A stretch of DNA of 64,000 nucleotides from Phytophthora sp. 'mugwort' (lineage: Eukaryota > Oomycota > Peronosporomycetes > Peronosporales > Peronosporaceae): assembly GCA_033558025.1 (NCBI GenBank), contig JAUCEF010000016.1, positions 1,798,001 to 1,862,000 on the forward strand, read 5' to 3'. Position 1 is the stretch's first letter; each line of letters begins with the position of its first letter. This document shows positions 39,801 through 50,400 of the stretch, in pieces. The notes under the pieces are model-generated. The model worked only from the letters and a program-made list of their open reading frames with translations. It was not told where the DNA came from and made no database searches. The translations under genes were made by a program, and so were the position numbers.

Positions 39801-42546
39801 CTCCAGCAGTATTGCAATTCTGGAGACGCTCGGTGAATCACCAGAGCACGTTGCAATGATGGAGAGACCCAGCCAACAACGTAGCTCGGATGATTCGCTT
39901 TTTAACGAGGACCTACTGAACCAGTCCTCGGCGGGCATGGCTGACCACATCAACTCGATAAGAGCTCGCGCTGCCTACAAGCTGCCAGACGAAGAAGGTC
40001 GTGCGTCGGATGAACTGCGGAGGAGGCAGGAAGAGCATCGTAGGCGTATGGAGGAGCTGTCCAAACTGACAGCTAACCACGTCATTGAAGACAACAGCAT
40101 ATCGACGCTTGGTGACCTTCACGACAGTTCCATTAGCCTTACGGACTACTCCGGAAACCGTTTTGGTGATAGCACTATCAGTTCCGCCAGCTCCGTCGAC
40201 ATCGATGATGAAGAATTTGATTTCGAAACTCGACCACTTGGACGCACTAAGCGTAGCGGTACGATCCCCTTCGCTATTGAGGAACTGGAGCATGTGCCGG
40301 ATGTGGAAAGTGACGACGACGAGCAGAGCGAGGGACCGGACGATTTGAACACCTCGTTCCGCTTCAGCGAAGAGCACATGGAATATGCAAAGCCATCGTA
40401 CCGCTCGAGCGAAGAGTCGGCGGGTGTAGAGTACGAGGAGGAGCACGAAAGTGAGCCTGCTAACCCGGCCTACCGCCGAAGCGAAGACTCGGCGCGCGAC
40501 CTCGAACAAAAGAGTGGATTTGTCACCCCGCCGCGCCAGAGCGAGGAGTGTGTGCATGAACACGAGCCTACTAATTTGGCATTCCGTCCAAGTGAGGAAT
40601 CGGTGCAGCACGAATACGAAGAGAATAGTAGAATTTCCACTCCCCCGCGCCGCTCAAGTGAGGAACACAAGGGTGGATTTGCTACACCACCACCCCGCCG
40701 GAGTGAGGAGTTCTTGGATCACCAGGAGGAGCACAACAGCGAGTTTAATACCCCGCCACATCGTTCCAGCGAGGATCGTCAGAGTGGCTTTGCCACTCCT
40801 CCACGCCTTTCGAGTGAGAAGTCTGTTGAGCACGTGCGTGACAGTGAGCTTGCCAACTCGGCATCCCACCCGAGCGAGAAGGAGTCCGTGGAGCATGAGC
40901 AGGAATACAACAACATCGATATTAAGAGTGGGATTGTGACCCCCCGACGCCGGAGCGAAGAGTCTGTGCACGAGCATGCTAGTCCGTCGTACCGCCCCAG
41001 TGAGGAATCGGTAGATCATGAGCAGCACAACCGTGGATTTACGGCCTCTCCCCGCCCCTCTAGCGAGAATATCAAGAGCGGGTCTACAACCCCATCCCAA
41101 CGTCAAAGTGTGGAGTCAGTGGAGCAAAGTGAACTTGCTAAATCGGCGTACCGGTTAAGTAAGGAACCTTTGGAGCGCGAGGACGAAAGGAACCTTGATC
41201 GCTCGACCTACCGCCCGAGTGAGGAATCGTTAGAGCACGAGCAGGAACAGCACAATGGACTAACAACTCCCCCCCGCCGCTCAAGCGAGGATTACAAGAG
41301 CAGTACACCACCACGACATCAGAGCGAGGAGCGCCCGAATCTAGAGCACGAGAGTATTGAGCAACAACTTACCAACCCCGTGTACCGATCGAGCGAAGAG
41401 TCGTTGGAGCAGAAAAGTGGACGTGAGTCGGTCTCAAGCTCTGAGTCGGAATCGGAGGCCGCTGATGCAGCCAACCACATGAGTGGAGAGCAAGTTGCAC
41501 CTGAAAAGAGTGCATCTGTGTTCCAGCCGTGCAGCTCACAGCTTCTTCCGGGCGAGGGGAGTTCCGAAGTGGACGAGTTTTTCGTTAGCAGTACAAGGGA
41601 GGTATCCAATGGCAAGCTTGCCCAGGTGGATGAACACGATGAAGATACTCGCTCGCCGCGCGATACATCGGACTTCCATCAGAGCATTGGCGAGGCCCAG
41701 ATGAAAACGCCATTCTCCAGCCCTAGTACCGAGCCGTCAGAAGACGTGACATCTCTCCGCGAGTCGACGATGTCGGCAATCGACGAGGAGTTGATGAACC
41801 GTCCGACCAACGAGCTTTTCGAACTGGTTCGCGCGAATCGCCCCATATTCAGCACGGATGGATCCCGTTCTTCGGATATGATGCACGATCTGGAAGCGAG
41901 CCACCTGCGCCGTATGGAGGAGCTGAACCGCATCGCTGTTGATCACTTAGGTAATCGCATCTCAAACCTTGACGACGAGGTGCTCGGCAGCGCGTACCAA
42001 CCGGGTCGATCGATGCACCCTGGGTCCCGAAGTGAAGAAGAGGAGGAGATGCAGTGGCGCTCGTCGAGCGTCATGCAAGAGGTGCAGACCCAGCATCAGG
42101 TTGATATGAAGAGGCTGCGCCGCAGAATCCACCAGCTGGAGGAGGAGTGCCGCGAATCGATCGCGTCTGTGTTGACCCCCGCAGAGATGGACTTGTCCGA
42201 GTTGGACAGCGACGATGAGGAGTCTTCTCAGAGCTTCAATGCTGGCAGGAGCTTTAACCCGCAGTCGTCCTTCATGTGCGCGAGCGACCTAAGCTCGTCG
42301 ACGATCTCGGAGCGCATGTCTGCCGAGGACGACGAGCCGGAGGAGCAGCCGCTGCCCGCCCGCATCCTGTTCGAACAGATTGCGCAGCTGACCCAGTTGC
42401 AGCAGGAAATGGCTCACGCCGAGGACGACGATGACGAAGACGAGTATCGTGAGCGCATCAAGGAGCAGTACCGAGTCCTACGCTCGATCAAGGCCAACAG
42501 CGCGCGTCAGGAGCGCGAGTCGCTCGGTGAAGAGAACTGGATCTAG
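36802..42546 (+). CDS. START-FYVE protein with long acidic Ser/Glu-rich tail
   Basis: One uninterrupted 1914-codon ORF with a good ATG. Residues about 30-275 resemble the START-like lipid-binding domain that oomycetes fuse to FYVE fingers (e.g. ERDYCFLECQNTF, SGYVFVEAEKEG). The FYVE-type finger spans about 276-336 with eight Cys (286, 289, 302, 305, 310, 313, 331, 334). The basic core is RKTRCRVCG instead of R(R/K)HHCRxCG. Residues 340 onward are predicted disordered: Asp/Glu-rich and Gln/Ser-rich stretches, a polyproline run at about 637-650 and RSSRRSR clusters. At about 1190-1540 there are 20 or more degenerate repeats of the type Y/F-R-x-S-E-E-S-V-E-H-E. Coiled-coil segments occur near LRRRQEEHRRRMEEL and at the C-terminus (about 1745-1910). 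A lipid-dependent endosomal scaffold is likely. No transposon lies inside it. Confidence 0.9.
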   Translation: MGKARTKSRRRAHSGASGGSRGDDSWQAPSLTASERTYMIRKAKEASVALVDHAHTLDGPVQWHYTGKFRGIQMYRGEGSYDGVGTTGTEFLCGVTTMMGTIEEVAAYFDQQTTERMLSKKADDVLDCAVLYSLVQGDSNNPYYRVSTKYQLYEGPSAFSRERDYCFLECQNTFRHASGRRGWVLSMHSIKLPSCPEVDGVVRGSMYQSGYVFVEAEKEGYMDVMHSLQINFKSTSRLPHFLLNSALKRRILSVVTISREIQTSRMGRQTLLTKKDLMPKRARALCVNCSRKFSLFVRKTRCRVCGEVVCQPCAPQVMISTKRGPVKTRVCTKCCHSSPGDEYEPIGALPNSQNRGDPRRMQNETRYSDILHDHDDHPDLYHEEDEDSLEEDGDEDGLEEQSDYSVFAQSRFTEASRDSMAASQFSASRSQFESHFECASQFNATSELDDSQYYDGGASENSFTTDVSGTSTSYWHGGNSTASSVGWNQASSVKPADGYNYDPQASMMNSNFYGASKYGSDYGTTNYTVDEEPRKRSDRYKTAPIPEDEPTSHRGYNANPHTIINDYISCQGKDQVSNLNARQDLKPMKEFKSTQSTNYDSSQGSHNSNTSHVSKTVSIQNLAKARSARYGIKSQFPPPPPPPPPLSPPPEEENEDEADSPLHLGALKSDKPQGIKDRKPKGIAARKIFTPPPPKKGRRETDSRISAKRAPNMPRNMAFNAALATRDSRVSQSSSRDSRFASTRSSAILEQVRRNRCRTLQFTPDNDRSLAVLKSMEEEHLNRMREIERMQELAKEKAARRSVSSDDGHTSMRSTESSQNGVRYQNKQAGAAVRKEPEQPRSSRRSRAAPGSPDGPPPGSPPGTLPSMRGRRLPNPNSSFNSQPKRSLSGSRSRRTDGSSDFGEGRFLSNRSNGAFVKSGARVSLAPSARSEDLMFDSQRSGFRVSNGSSSSSNSRRFDSSQTSSNGSKLAPQASSIPMSGRQDDLQFDESQLSVDKSKFSSSIAILETLGESPEHVAMMERPSQQRSSDDSLFNEDLLNQSSAGMADHINSIRARAAYKLPDEEGRASDELRRRQEEHRRRMEELSKLTANHVIEDNSISTLGDLHDSSISLTDYSGNRFGDSTISSASSVDIDDEEFDFETRPLGRTKRSGTIPFAIEELEHVPDVESDDDEQSEGPDDLNTSFRFSEEHMEYAKPSYRSSEESAGVEYEEEHESEPANPAYRRSEDSARDLEQKSGFVTPPRQSEECVHEHEPTNLAFRPSEESVQHEYEENSRISTPPRRSSEEHKGGFATPPPRRSEEFLDHQEEHNSEFNTPPHRSSEDRQSGFATPPRLSSEKSVEHVRDSELANSASHPSEKESVEHEQEYNNIDIKSGIVTPRRRSEESVHEHASPSYRPSEESVDHEQHNRGFTASPRPSSENIKSGSTTPSQRQSVESVEQSELAKSAYRLSKEPLEREDERNLDRSTYRPSEESLEHEQEQHNGLTTPPRRSSEDYKSSTPPRHQSEERPNLEHESIEQQLTNPVYRSSEESLEQKSGRESVSSSESESEAADAANHMSGEQVAPEKSASVFQPCSSQLLPGEGSSEVDEFFVSSTREVSNGKLAQVDEHDEDTRSPRDTSDFHQSIGEAQMKTPFSSPSTEPSEDVTSLRESTMSAIDEELMNRPTNELFELVRANRPIFSTDGSRSSDMMHDLEASHLRRMEELNRIAVDHLGNRISNLDDEVLGSAYQPGRSMHPGSRSEEEEEMQWRSSSVMQEVQTQHQVDMKRLRRRIHQLEEECRESIASVLTPAEMDLSELDSDDEESSQSFNAGRSFNPQSSFMCASDLSSSTISERMSAEDDEPEEQPLPARILFEQIAQLTQLQQEMAHAEDDDDEDEYRERIKEQYRVLRSIKANSARQERESLGEENWI

Positions 42547-43542
42547 TTCTCTTGTTTTTAGCAGCGACTGCAGTAGCTAAGATGCCGAGTAGAATGGTGT
42601 TGCGTATTAGATGTACTAGAATGAACACGTCACGCTCTGTATGCAGCAGCGTAGTGCCCTGCCAGAGTAGATGATTTGGTGGAGGTCTTCTTGGCTGCAC
42701 GAGTGATTGGCAAGGGCTCTAATTAAGGGTTTAAGTCTTCTATGATTAAGAGGATATACCCCCCGTGCAGTATTATTTTACGAGCTGCTGCCTGATTACT
42801 AGTAGTCTTTACCCCTTGCTTCGAATGGCAACAATCATATATTTATGCCTATGCCAATTATAGTTGCTATACAACAATAAGACTGAACTCCTGATACTCG
42901 ACTGGGATTGAAACATCACTTGGCTGCAACACCTGCCACTGCAGCCGCTCGTGACCCACTGCACTTCTTCTAATTAAATTTAAACGAGTGTCACAAACAC
43001 AGCTCGTACCGACGAATGTGATTGAGGTATGATTGTCAACATTGATTTTCCGGTATGACGATATTTTGCTTTGGCCTCCAGACGGTACCGCAGAATGTGA
43101 TTGATGTATGATTTTCAACATTGATTTCTCGGTATGACGATATTGTGGTGTGAGCTTCAAAACCGCATCTCACCACCAGCTGAAACAGAGCTACACAAGA
43201 ACATAGAAGTCACGGGTACATAACATGCAGCGCAACGTTATGAGTGCAGACGGCCGCTAGCGCCACATTCGTCTCGGATTCGTAACTCGATCACCACACA
43301 ACTACACCGACTCCTTATAGAAAACATGGCTGACCTACCAACTCTCCGGCTTGAACGCGCCGTTTCTATAAGCGTCGCCACTTATTGAATAGTCTACGAT
43401 TCAATGGAGAAAAGTACTTGTCTGGAGTCAAGAACCATTAAAAACGCATTCTCGATGAGAGTGCACCAAATTTTGCTTGGAAAAAGTATGTAAGGTTTCT
43501 ATTGTTCTCAACCCTCTTACCAATCCCTTGCCTGACGACAGT
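42547..43542. other. Intergenic region between START-FYVE and pectin methylesterase
   Basis: This holds the 3' flanks of two convergent genes. It contains the 79-bp tandem repeat listed separately. No other gene is seen; a 97-codon minus ORF arises from that repeat. Confidence 0.5.
43006..43155. repeat. Two tandem copies of a ~79-bp unit
   Basis: The copies start at 43006 and 43085. Each contains GAATGTGATTGAKGTATGAT, CAACATTGATTT and CGGTATGACGATATT. The second copy is slightly shortened. Confidence 0.88.
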
Positions 43543-44595
43543 TTAGAGGAAGTTCGTGTCGACCCACCACTCGGACTCGAAATCCTGGCCAAGAATCTCG
43601 GTAATAGGAACAGAAGTGTTAAGTTGTCCACTAAAAGCCACTCGCTGATCAATAGCCGCACCGGGGCCGCTGTTGTTGAACTCCTTGAAGTAGATGTTTG
43701 CCGTGTTGTTGTCCTGGTTCCAGGTCGACCATCCTTGCGGGTTCACGACGTCACCGAGCTCACTGTTTTGCCAGACGACACGAGCGTAGGGATACCACGG
43801 GCGACCGAGGTATGTCGTTCCGTTCATCGACGCGTTGGAGTTGAACACGCGGGCCTTGTTAAACACGTACTCGGACAGGTTGGAGCTGTTGGTGTTGCCA
43901 TTGGCTGTGATCCATCCCTTTCCAATGGTCTCGAAATCGCAAGACTCGAACCAGGCCTTGGCCCTCATGCCAAAAACGAAGTCAACCGCACCACTAATAT
44001 ACGAGTGGGCGTAAAGTTCGCGCCCCTTGTGGGCACACAAAGTGTCTTGGTATCCGGTAAAGTTGCAGCCGTAGAATCCGTAGTTGGTATTGTCGACGTA
44101 AACTGCCACCGCCTGACCGAGCTGCTTGATTTTGCCAGTCGGGTTGGCAACGTTCATGTTGTACATCTTCACACCACTGCCTGACTTGAGGCGCATCGTG
44201 CTAACCAAGTCATTGCGAGCATTCTTGATTTCTGCAGGAAGGTCCTTCTGCGACATTGTGTGGGTAATTGTCGCCTGGTTGGCAGCGTAGGATGTCGTAT
44301 CACATGTGTAGCCCTGTAACACCAGCGGACCAGCTAGTTTCGGGATCAACACCTGCTCCTGGTAGATACCTGGGAACACGAAGATGGTGTGCTCCTCCGT
44401 TGTATTGGGCAGATATGCCATGCCTTCAGCCATGGTCTGGTAGCTGCCATTGTAGATGCCGGTGATATCGACGACGATAGCTCCCGCTGGCGGCACAGTG
44501 CGTGCATTGGGCCCGCTGCAGGTGATGTCGGCACTGGCAAGGATACCGGATGCGAGGCCAGCGAATGCCAGGAGTGGAAGTGCAAAAGAATGCAT
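43543..44595 (-). CDS. Secreted pectin methylesterase (CE8)
   Basis: 350 aa, single exon, complete. An N-terminal signal peptide (about 1-20, FALPLLAFAGLASGILA) precedes a right-handed beta-helix esterase. Family motifs with catalytic residues are all present: QAVAVY (Q161), GYQDTL (Q183, D184 acid/base), ISGAVDFVFG (D205 nucleophile) and LGRPW (R265). The enzyme removes methyl esters from plant homogalacturonan, giving pectate and methanol, and helps pathogens soften host cell walls. Several NxS/T sites suggest N-glycosylation. The C-terminus is normal for the family. It lies between the START-FYVE gene and a Gypsy LTR, and its upstream region carries an 89-bp duplication. Confidence 0.95.
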   Translation of the reverse strand: MHSFALPLLAFAGLASGILASADITCSGPNARTVPPAGAIVVDITGIYNGSYQTMAEGMAYLPNTTEEHTIFVFPGIYQEQVLIPKLAGPLVLQGYTCDTTSYAANQATITHTMSQKDLPAEIKNARNDLVSTMRLKSGSGVKMYNMNVANPTGKIKQLGQAVAVYVDNTNYGFYGCNFTGYQDTLCAHKGRELYAHSYISGAVDFVFGMRAKAWFESCDFETIGKGWITANGNTNSSNLSEYVFNKARVFNSNASMNGTTYLGRPWYPYARVVWQNSELGDVVNPQGWSTWNQDNNTANIYFKEFNNSGPGAAIDQRVAFSGQLNTSVPITEILGQDFESEWWVDTNFL

Positions 44596-44633
44596 ACTTG
44601 TTGGGATGGCTTGAGTGTCGACGAGAGAAACTC

Positions 44634-44640
44634 AAAGTGA
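44634..44640 (-). promoter_or_regulatory. Possible oomycete initiator (Inr) for the pectin methylesterase
   Basis: TCACTTT on the minus strand, about 40 bp upstream of the ATG, fits the oomycete Inr consensus YCAYTYY. One short match is weak support; the start site is inferred. Confidence 0.35.
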
Positions 44641-44672
44641 ATTGCAAAGAATGATCTCGGATCATTGTAAGG

Positions 44673-44851
44673 CACCTCTGTTCGTCTATCGGCGTTGTGC
44701 AAATTACAAATAGACGTTGGGATAACCTTTGAGAGCGGCACTTTCACGCAAGGCCATAAGCCACCTCTATCCGTTTATCCGCGTGGGAAACTACAAATAC
44801 ACGTTAGGATGACCGTTTTGAGAGCGGCACTTTCACGCAAGCCCATATTGC
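44673..44851. repeat. 89-bp tandem duplication in the pectin methylesterase upstream region
   Basis: Two copies (44673-44761 and 44762-44851) share CACCTCTRTYCGTYTATC, ACAAATASACGTT and GAGAGCGGCACTTTCACGC. The last block is exact in both. They lie 78-256 bp upstream of the start codon, so promoter elements may be doubled. Confidence 0.85.
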
Positions 44852-45019
44852 ACCGTCAATTATAGGTAAATCATCAGAAACAGTCAATATTGAGGCACGT
44901 TCTTATTTAGAGCGGCGAACAAGCCTGTCTCTAACCCTATGTCTGTAGCCGGAGCTCGATCGTAGGGTGGGTGACCTCATACCAACTTGTACACTACGGT
45001 AGTAAGTAACAAACCAAAC

Positions 45020-45352
45020 TGTGACTTCCGGAGCGTATACAAACTCTCAGTGAACGGCAGTTCACAAGTCCCTGGTCTGAAGGGACCGTTACCAGATTAG
45101 GTAGATATATAGATATAAGACTGAATATATGTACATGTACAGGTGATCTCCTTAATGCGTCCACATACAACCTGTAAGTATATCCTAGATGTATATATAT
45201 TGGGTGGCTATGATGTCCTTGTATCATATGTGTGGTACCCATCCATGACGTCATTGCAGTAACGTCTTAGCAATGTTGGCTACATCACTAGTGGTATTTG
45301 GGTACACCACTTCTGAAGAGTAACTTGACAATCTTTATGCAACCCTGTTGGA
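45020..45352 (-). repeat. Gypsy 3' LTR
   Basis: 333 bp. In minus orientation it starts near CAACAGGGTTGCATAAAG and ends CTCCGGAAGTCACA. The end is fixed by comparison with the fragment at 33463-33580. The start resembles the TGTAAC-type starts at 29996 and 53627. Confidence 0.78.
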
Positions 45353-45361
45353 TCCTCCCCC

Positions 45362-47450
45362 AATTAGGTTCGGTTTACCGACCATCCAGGACGAGTGAAA
45401 GGAAGTAGCTGCCATTCACTTTCCAAGCCGAAAGACATCGACTTCGCTGCGATTAGTTTCTGCAGCTGGCTTGTTCCGTTTGAGTACCGATCACGTCCAC
45501 GTGTTCTATTCTTCTCAACGTCCACGACGTCCTCAAGCATGGCCAAGACTAGGTTAGCAGCGGTGCGCACGCGCCTGCTAAGCCTGTTGCTTTCAATCAC
45601 CAGTCTAAGAGCTTTAAGCCGTATGGCCAAACTCTGCTTCGAAAGGATCCAACAAGATCACATATAAGGTGGCACCCAAGGCTCCCTAGCCGCCTGCGAA
45701 GGATCCTGAGCTCATTCTGGACTATGAGTAGGACTCGGACAAGGCTTCCATGTCCTGGGGTGACAATGACCTCCGGCGACCAGCACAACAAGGGGTCTGA
45801 AGGTGACCCGAACCAGTCCGACTCGCTTGGTTGCGTACGTCGCTATCCAGCCGGTGTGGAGGGGTTGGCGACGCGCCCAAGACGCCTGACGTAAGGGAGG
45901 CCTGGCTCACACAAAGAGAACGAAGAGGAATCTCGTCCTTTGATCAAGAACGTGACACTTGCTGAGGCCTCAGCCTGCGTCAAGGTTACGAAGGCAACAA
46001 CATCCTCGGAAATCAGCTGGATGCTTCCCAGTCTCCACTCCGCGAAGAGTTTGGGACCATCAGTTACAAGACTGAGAGTGGCCTCTTTAGCCCTTCTTCC
46101 GACGAGAGGGAAGAAGGCTAAGTGGACCGAGCGATCTCTAACGAGCTTGACGGGCAGCATCGGGATACCTGGATGCTCGTCATAAGGGAGTGCGAGGCTC
46201 GGCGACCCGGTCGCCTATGATGAAGTATTCTGCTCCTGACTGTGGGGGACCGCCTTATGTTGGCGGGTCCTTCCCTCCTGAGGTGTCCCACGGAGCTGAC
46301 GCCTACATGGGTCAGCTCCAGCCGCCTCGCGTGCTTCTCAGCGGGCGTTCTTCTAGGGGCGCTTATGAGCGCCACCTGGTGGCCAAGCAGCCCCTGTTCC
46401 AGAACGCGAGTGTTGTTAGGTGTTGCCCCTGGCACGGCACGACATTCCTCTTAAAGTGTTCACGAGCCGGCGAAAGAAGCCAGAGATCCGGTCGGGACTT
46501 CGACCTGTGTAGAGCTACCCAGCCATGACGCCACCACACTGTGACCCTTTCTAGGAGACGGAGGTCGTCTTCTGGAAGTGGGCAGCTACGCGCTGCCCAC
46601 AAGGACAAACTTGAAGTTCTCCGGCCGGATATCACGTTGGAGGACACCCCTAACCTCCCCCACATCCGCCCATGTGGTAGGGGAACGGCAGCTCTCTCGA
46701 GAGCTGCAGAAGCATTCTGCTTCTGGCGCTCATGAAGAACGCGGGTATGGCATTGGTACTATGTGCACACACCGCTCGGGCAAGAAAGCCCGAACTACTT
46801 ACGAAGCTGTCGTCGTTTGAGTTCCCAGATCACGACAGCCTTCGGGCAACCAGCCTAAAGCCGTTCAATTGGCTCTCGGGAGCCCTCAGCCTCTGAGCCC
46901 CCCCCCCTCCTCTTCACGCGGAGCTGGCGCTTCCCGTGAAAACGCCGTGCCTGGAGCACACGCTCCACGTGGTAGTTGGTCTCCCCTTACGGTCGAGGAG
47001 AGGTGGCGGCGCCCTCGTACGAGTATGAGTACGAGGCACCGCCCTTACGGTCCGGCTGAGGACCTGGTGTGCCAGCTTCGGCTCCACTTCGAGCCGTTGA
47101 TGACTCCGTTCTCCGTCATCGAGTCCTTGTGATGGAAATTGCGCTTGGCGTTGCGAGGGTGGGCGTGCCCCGTCCAGGACGGGAACCGCTGGGATCCCTG
47201 GACCGGTCTATGACAATTTGAGTCGACTGACAAGCAACTTGTTGGCACTTGAAGGTCAGGTGGACCGTGGAGACCACTGACGTGGGCGCGGCCTTCCGAC
47301 GTCTGGAAGTCTTTTGGACGTCCGTGGACCGTGTCCAGAGGGAGATGCAACGACTCCGAGACATCTTGTGGCCTTTGCCGCAGGCGAGAGAAAATCATGT
47401 ATATTCCCAGCCTTACCGCTATGGCTCGCACTCGTCGTGTGCAGACGGGG
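45362..47450 (-). other. 3' part of the Gypsy element, coding content unassigned
   Basis: Several minus-strand open frames look protein-like, for example 45630-45364 (RLVIESNRLSRRVRTAANLV) and 46160-45843 (DVVAFVTLTQAEASASVTF), but none matches a domain I can name. They may be the decayed end of the polyprotein or an extra ORF. Plus-strand frames in this area have no support. Confidence 0.35.
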
Positions 47451-50400
47451 TTCTTTCGTATGGAGCCCCTTCCCTGGTCTCGCAAGGGACCTGGGCTTCT
47501 GGCCCTGGGCTTTATCAGGCGGCGGAGACGCAGCCTCGTTTCTAGGAGCTGGCCTTGCTTCCGCGTGTGGAGCCTCGGCGCTGACGGCCATGCGGAACAT
47601 GGTACCGCTTCAGACGGCCCACGCAGAACGTCGGGTGGGCTGCCGTCGACCTAGGCATATCGATGGTCTATACACCGCACCATGTCTGGCCAGGACCACG
47701 AAGGGTCCAAGGACGCGGTGCTTCAACTTGTTGCTCCCAACGAAACTTACTGTGGCTAATGATAGGTTCCTAGTGTCTAGTAAGCCTAATTCAGCCACAT
47801 TAAACACGTTTAAGTTTCCTCTTCCATGTATTTCTGAGTACTCATTTTGTTTGTCCTATGTATCTGCCATGGCATCCCGGACACGACTGATTACGTTCAG
47901 CCTGGTGTCTACAAAATATTCTACTTGTTTCCGCAGGGAAACCGGTCTCATGTCCGAGACCTGGGAGGAAAGCGTTTTCCTAGCTTCTCCCCCACGTGTT
48001 TTTAGAACTGAAGACGGGGTGCTGCCTCGTAAAGTGAGCGGCACTCGTGGATGGCGTAAATCATTCAGGTAGAACGTGGTATACACGGTCGACACGTGAA
48101 CCGCTTTGTTGAGTGCAAACTCTACTAGACATTCTGAACAAGTGCGAGGAGACTCTGGACAGATGCTGCGTAGAGTGTCCTCGAGCACACGGTTGACACG
48201 CTCTGTCTGCCCATCCGTTTGAGGATGATCGGCAGTGGACATGTGCAGCCTTGTTCCCAGTAGTTGGAACAGCGTTTGCCAGAACGCAGCGGTAAGCCGC
48301 GGGTCACGATCCGAGCCAATTGTCTCCGGCAGACGATGATGGCGGAAAACGCCATCCAGGAACAGCTTCGCAGACTGTTCCCCGATCACGGTGTCTTTAA
48401 CCGGAGTAAGACGCACCATCTTTCTCAGACGGAACACGAACCCCCAAGATTCCGGTGTTCTCCGTCGCCGTCCGCGGGAAGCCCAACGATGACGTTCAGA
48501 CTCATCGACTTCCGGCAGTCCGCTGGAATGGGCGGCTCTGCAAAGGAGCCGAGGCGCTCCCCGCGGGTTTTACCCGCTGACATGTTTCACATGTCTTCAC
48601 GTGCGACGCACTTGTACATATGGTCCCACCAAAAGTACTGAGAGACCCATTGGAAGGTCTTCTCACGGCCCAAGTGACCGCTGACGGCGCATTGTGCGCC
48701 TCCTGAATGATGTCAAACTTGAGGTCCTCGTCGTTTGGTACGACTACCCGTGGGGGCATGGGGCTCTACTCGATAGTAGAGCAGGCCATCGGCCCACTCG
48801 TATCGATGGAGCCGGGCTCTCTGACGTTGCGTGAGCCACTCGGTCTTGCTTCCTCGCCAGCGGTCAAGAAACGCACCAGAGGTGCCAGGGGCTTCATCGC
48901 CCCGATACGCCATGCGTATCTGATCGTACAGATCGGTCGTGGCATGGCTTATGTGCGCCAGCTCATAGTCCGGCCTGCGCGACAACGCATCGGCAAGCAC
49001 GTTGAGCTTGCCAGGCTTGTACTCGACACGGAAGTTGTATTCTGCGAACAAGCACAGCCATCTCGCCATCCGTTGGCACAGCTGGGCGAATTTGCCGCCG
49101 CCCGCAACAAAGCGTGATCTGTGTAAATCACAAAGGTCTGGAAGCCCAGGACGTGCACCCGGAACTTGACAATGGCGTACTTCATGACAAGCAGCTCCTT
49201 GTCGTGAACGGAGTAGTTCCGGTCGGCAGCCGTGGGCTGCCTGGACTGAAACGAGATCACTCGTTCACGTCGTGCAACATCGTGCCGGAGCAATGCACAT
49301 CCGATTGCATAATCGGATACATTGCAGACGACGCTGAACGGCTTTGTCTCGTCCGGTAGTGCCAGGACAGGCGCTTTAAGGCTTGCCTTTACATTGTCAA
49401 AGGCTTCCTGGTGCTCACGGTTCCAGTGCCAGTCGGTATCCTTCTTAAAAAATCCGACAAGTGTCTAGCCAGACTCGCGTACTCTTCGCTGTACTTATGG
49501 AGATAGTTGGCCAAGCCCAGCCACTTCCTCAGGTCCTCCTGGGACCTTGACGTTGGACAAGCCGAAATGGCCTTGACCTTCTCCGGGTCGGCTCGAACGC
49601 CGACGTTGCTAACGAAACCCGAGAACCTTGATCTCTTGCGCCGCGAAGACGCACTTGTCGATGTTGGCATAGAGCTTGTTCGCTCCCATGACCTCCAACA
49701 CTCGACGGAGGTGCTCAAAATGCACCTCCATAGGTGTCTTGCCTCCCTCGGCACGGCTATGGACGAAGATATCGTCGAAGTACGACTGTGCTTACGCACA
49801 CAGTGGTCTAAACAAATGCGTGACCAGGCGGCTGAACGTCGCCGGGGCATTGTGCATCACCAACCACTCCCAGAGCATACCGCTCGGGGTGCTCACTGCG
49901 GTAAGCGGGATGTCGCTCTTGCGCATCAGGATCTGGTAGTATCCGTCCTCCAGATCCAGGGCGCTGTACAACGCACACCCGGCCATGTTGTCCAACAACA
50001 CATCATTCCGCGGGACAGGTCGCTGGGCCGGCCCTATCGCGCTGTTCGGCTAATTGAAAGCATGAACCAGACGCTACTTCCGGTTCGGCTTCGGAACGCA
50101 CAAGGTTAGGGTCGAGTATGGGGTTTCGATCCTTGCATCACGCCTGCCTTGGCCTTAGCGGCTAAGAAGGCATCAATGACCTCACACTGCGCTCGAGGCA
50201 ATGGCCATTTCCTAATGACACAGCACTTTGCGCCCGGCACGAGATCAATCTCGTGCCTGATCCCCACGATCCGGTGGGAGTTGAGACGGTGGATCCTTGG
50301 ACACCACGTCCTCGAACTCTTTTATCAAAGGATACACTAGATCCTTCGGGTTCTTGAGAAACTCAGAACCCAAGCGCGAGGCACGCTGGGAGGAGAATGC

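Noticed and set aside
39913..40611. 232-codon minus-strand ORF inside the START-FYVE gene
   Set aside because: It is antisense to the repetitive tail; its repeats are just complements of the SEES-type repeats.
43477..44184. 235-codon plus-strand ORF
   Set aside because: Antisense of the pectin methylesterase, which has complete catalytic motifs.
47314..48072. 252-codon plus-strand ORF, and a similar one at 49507-50109
   Set aside because: Both are antisense to Gypsy integrase/RT blocks that have diagnostic motifs.
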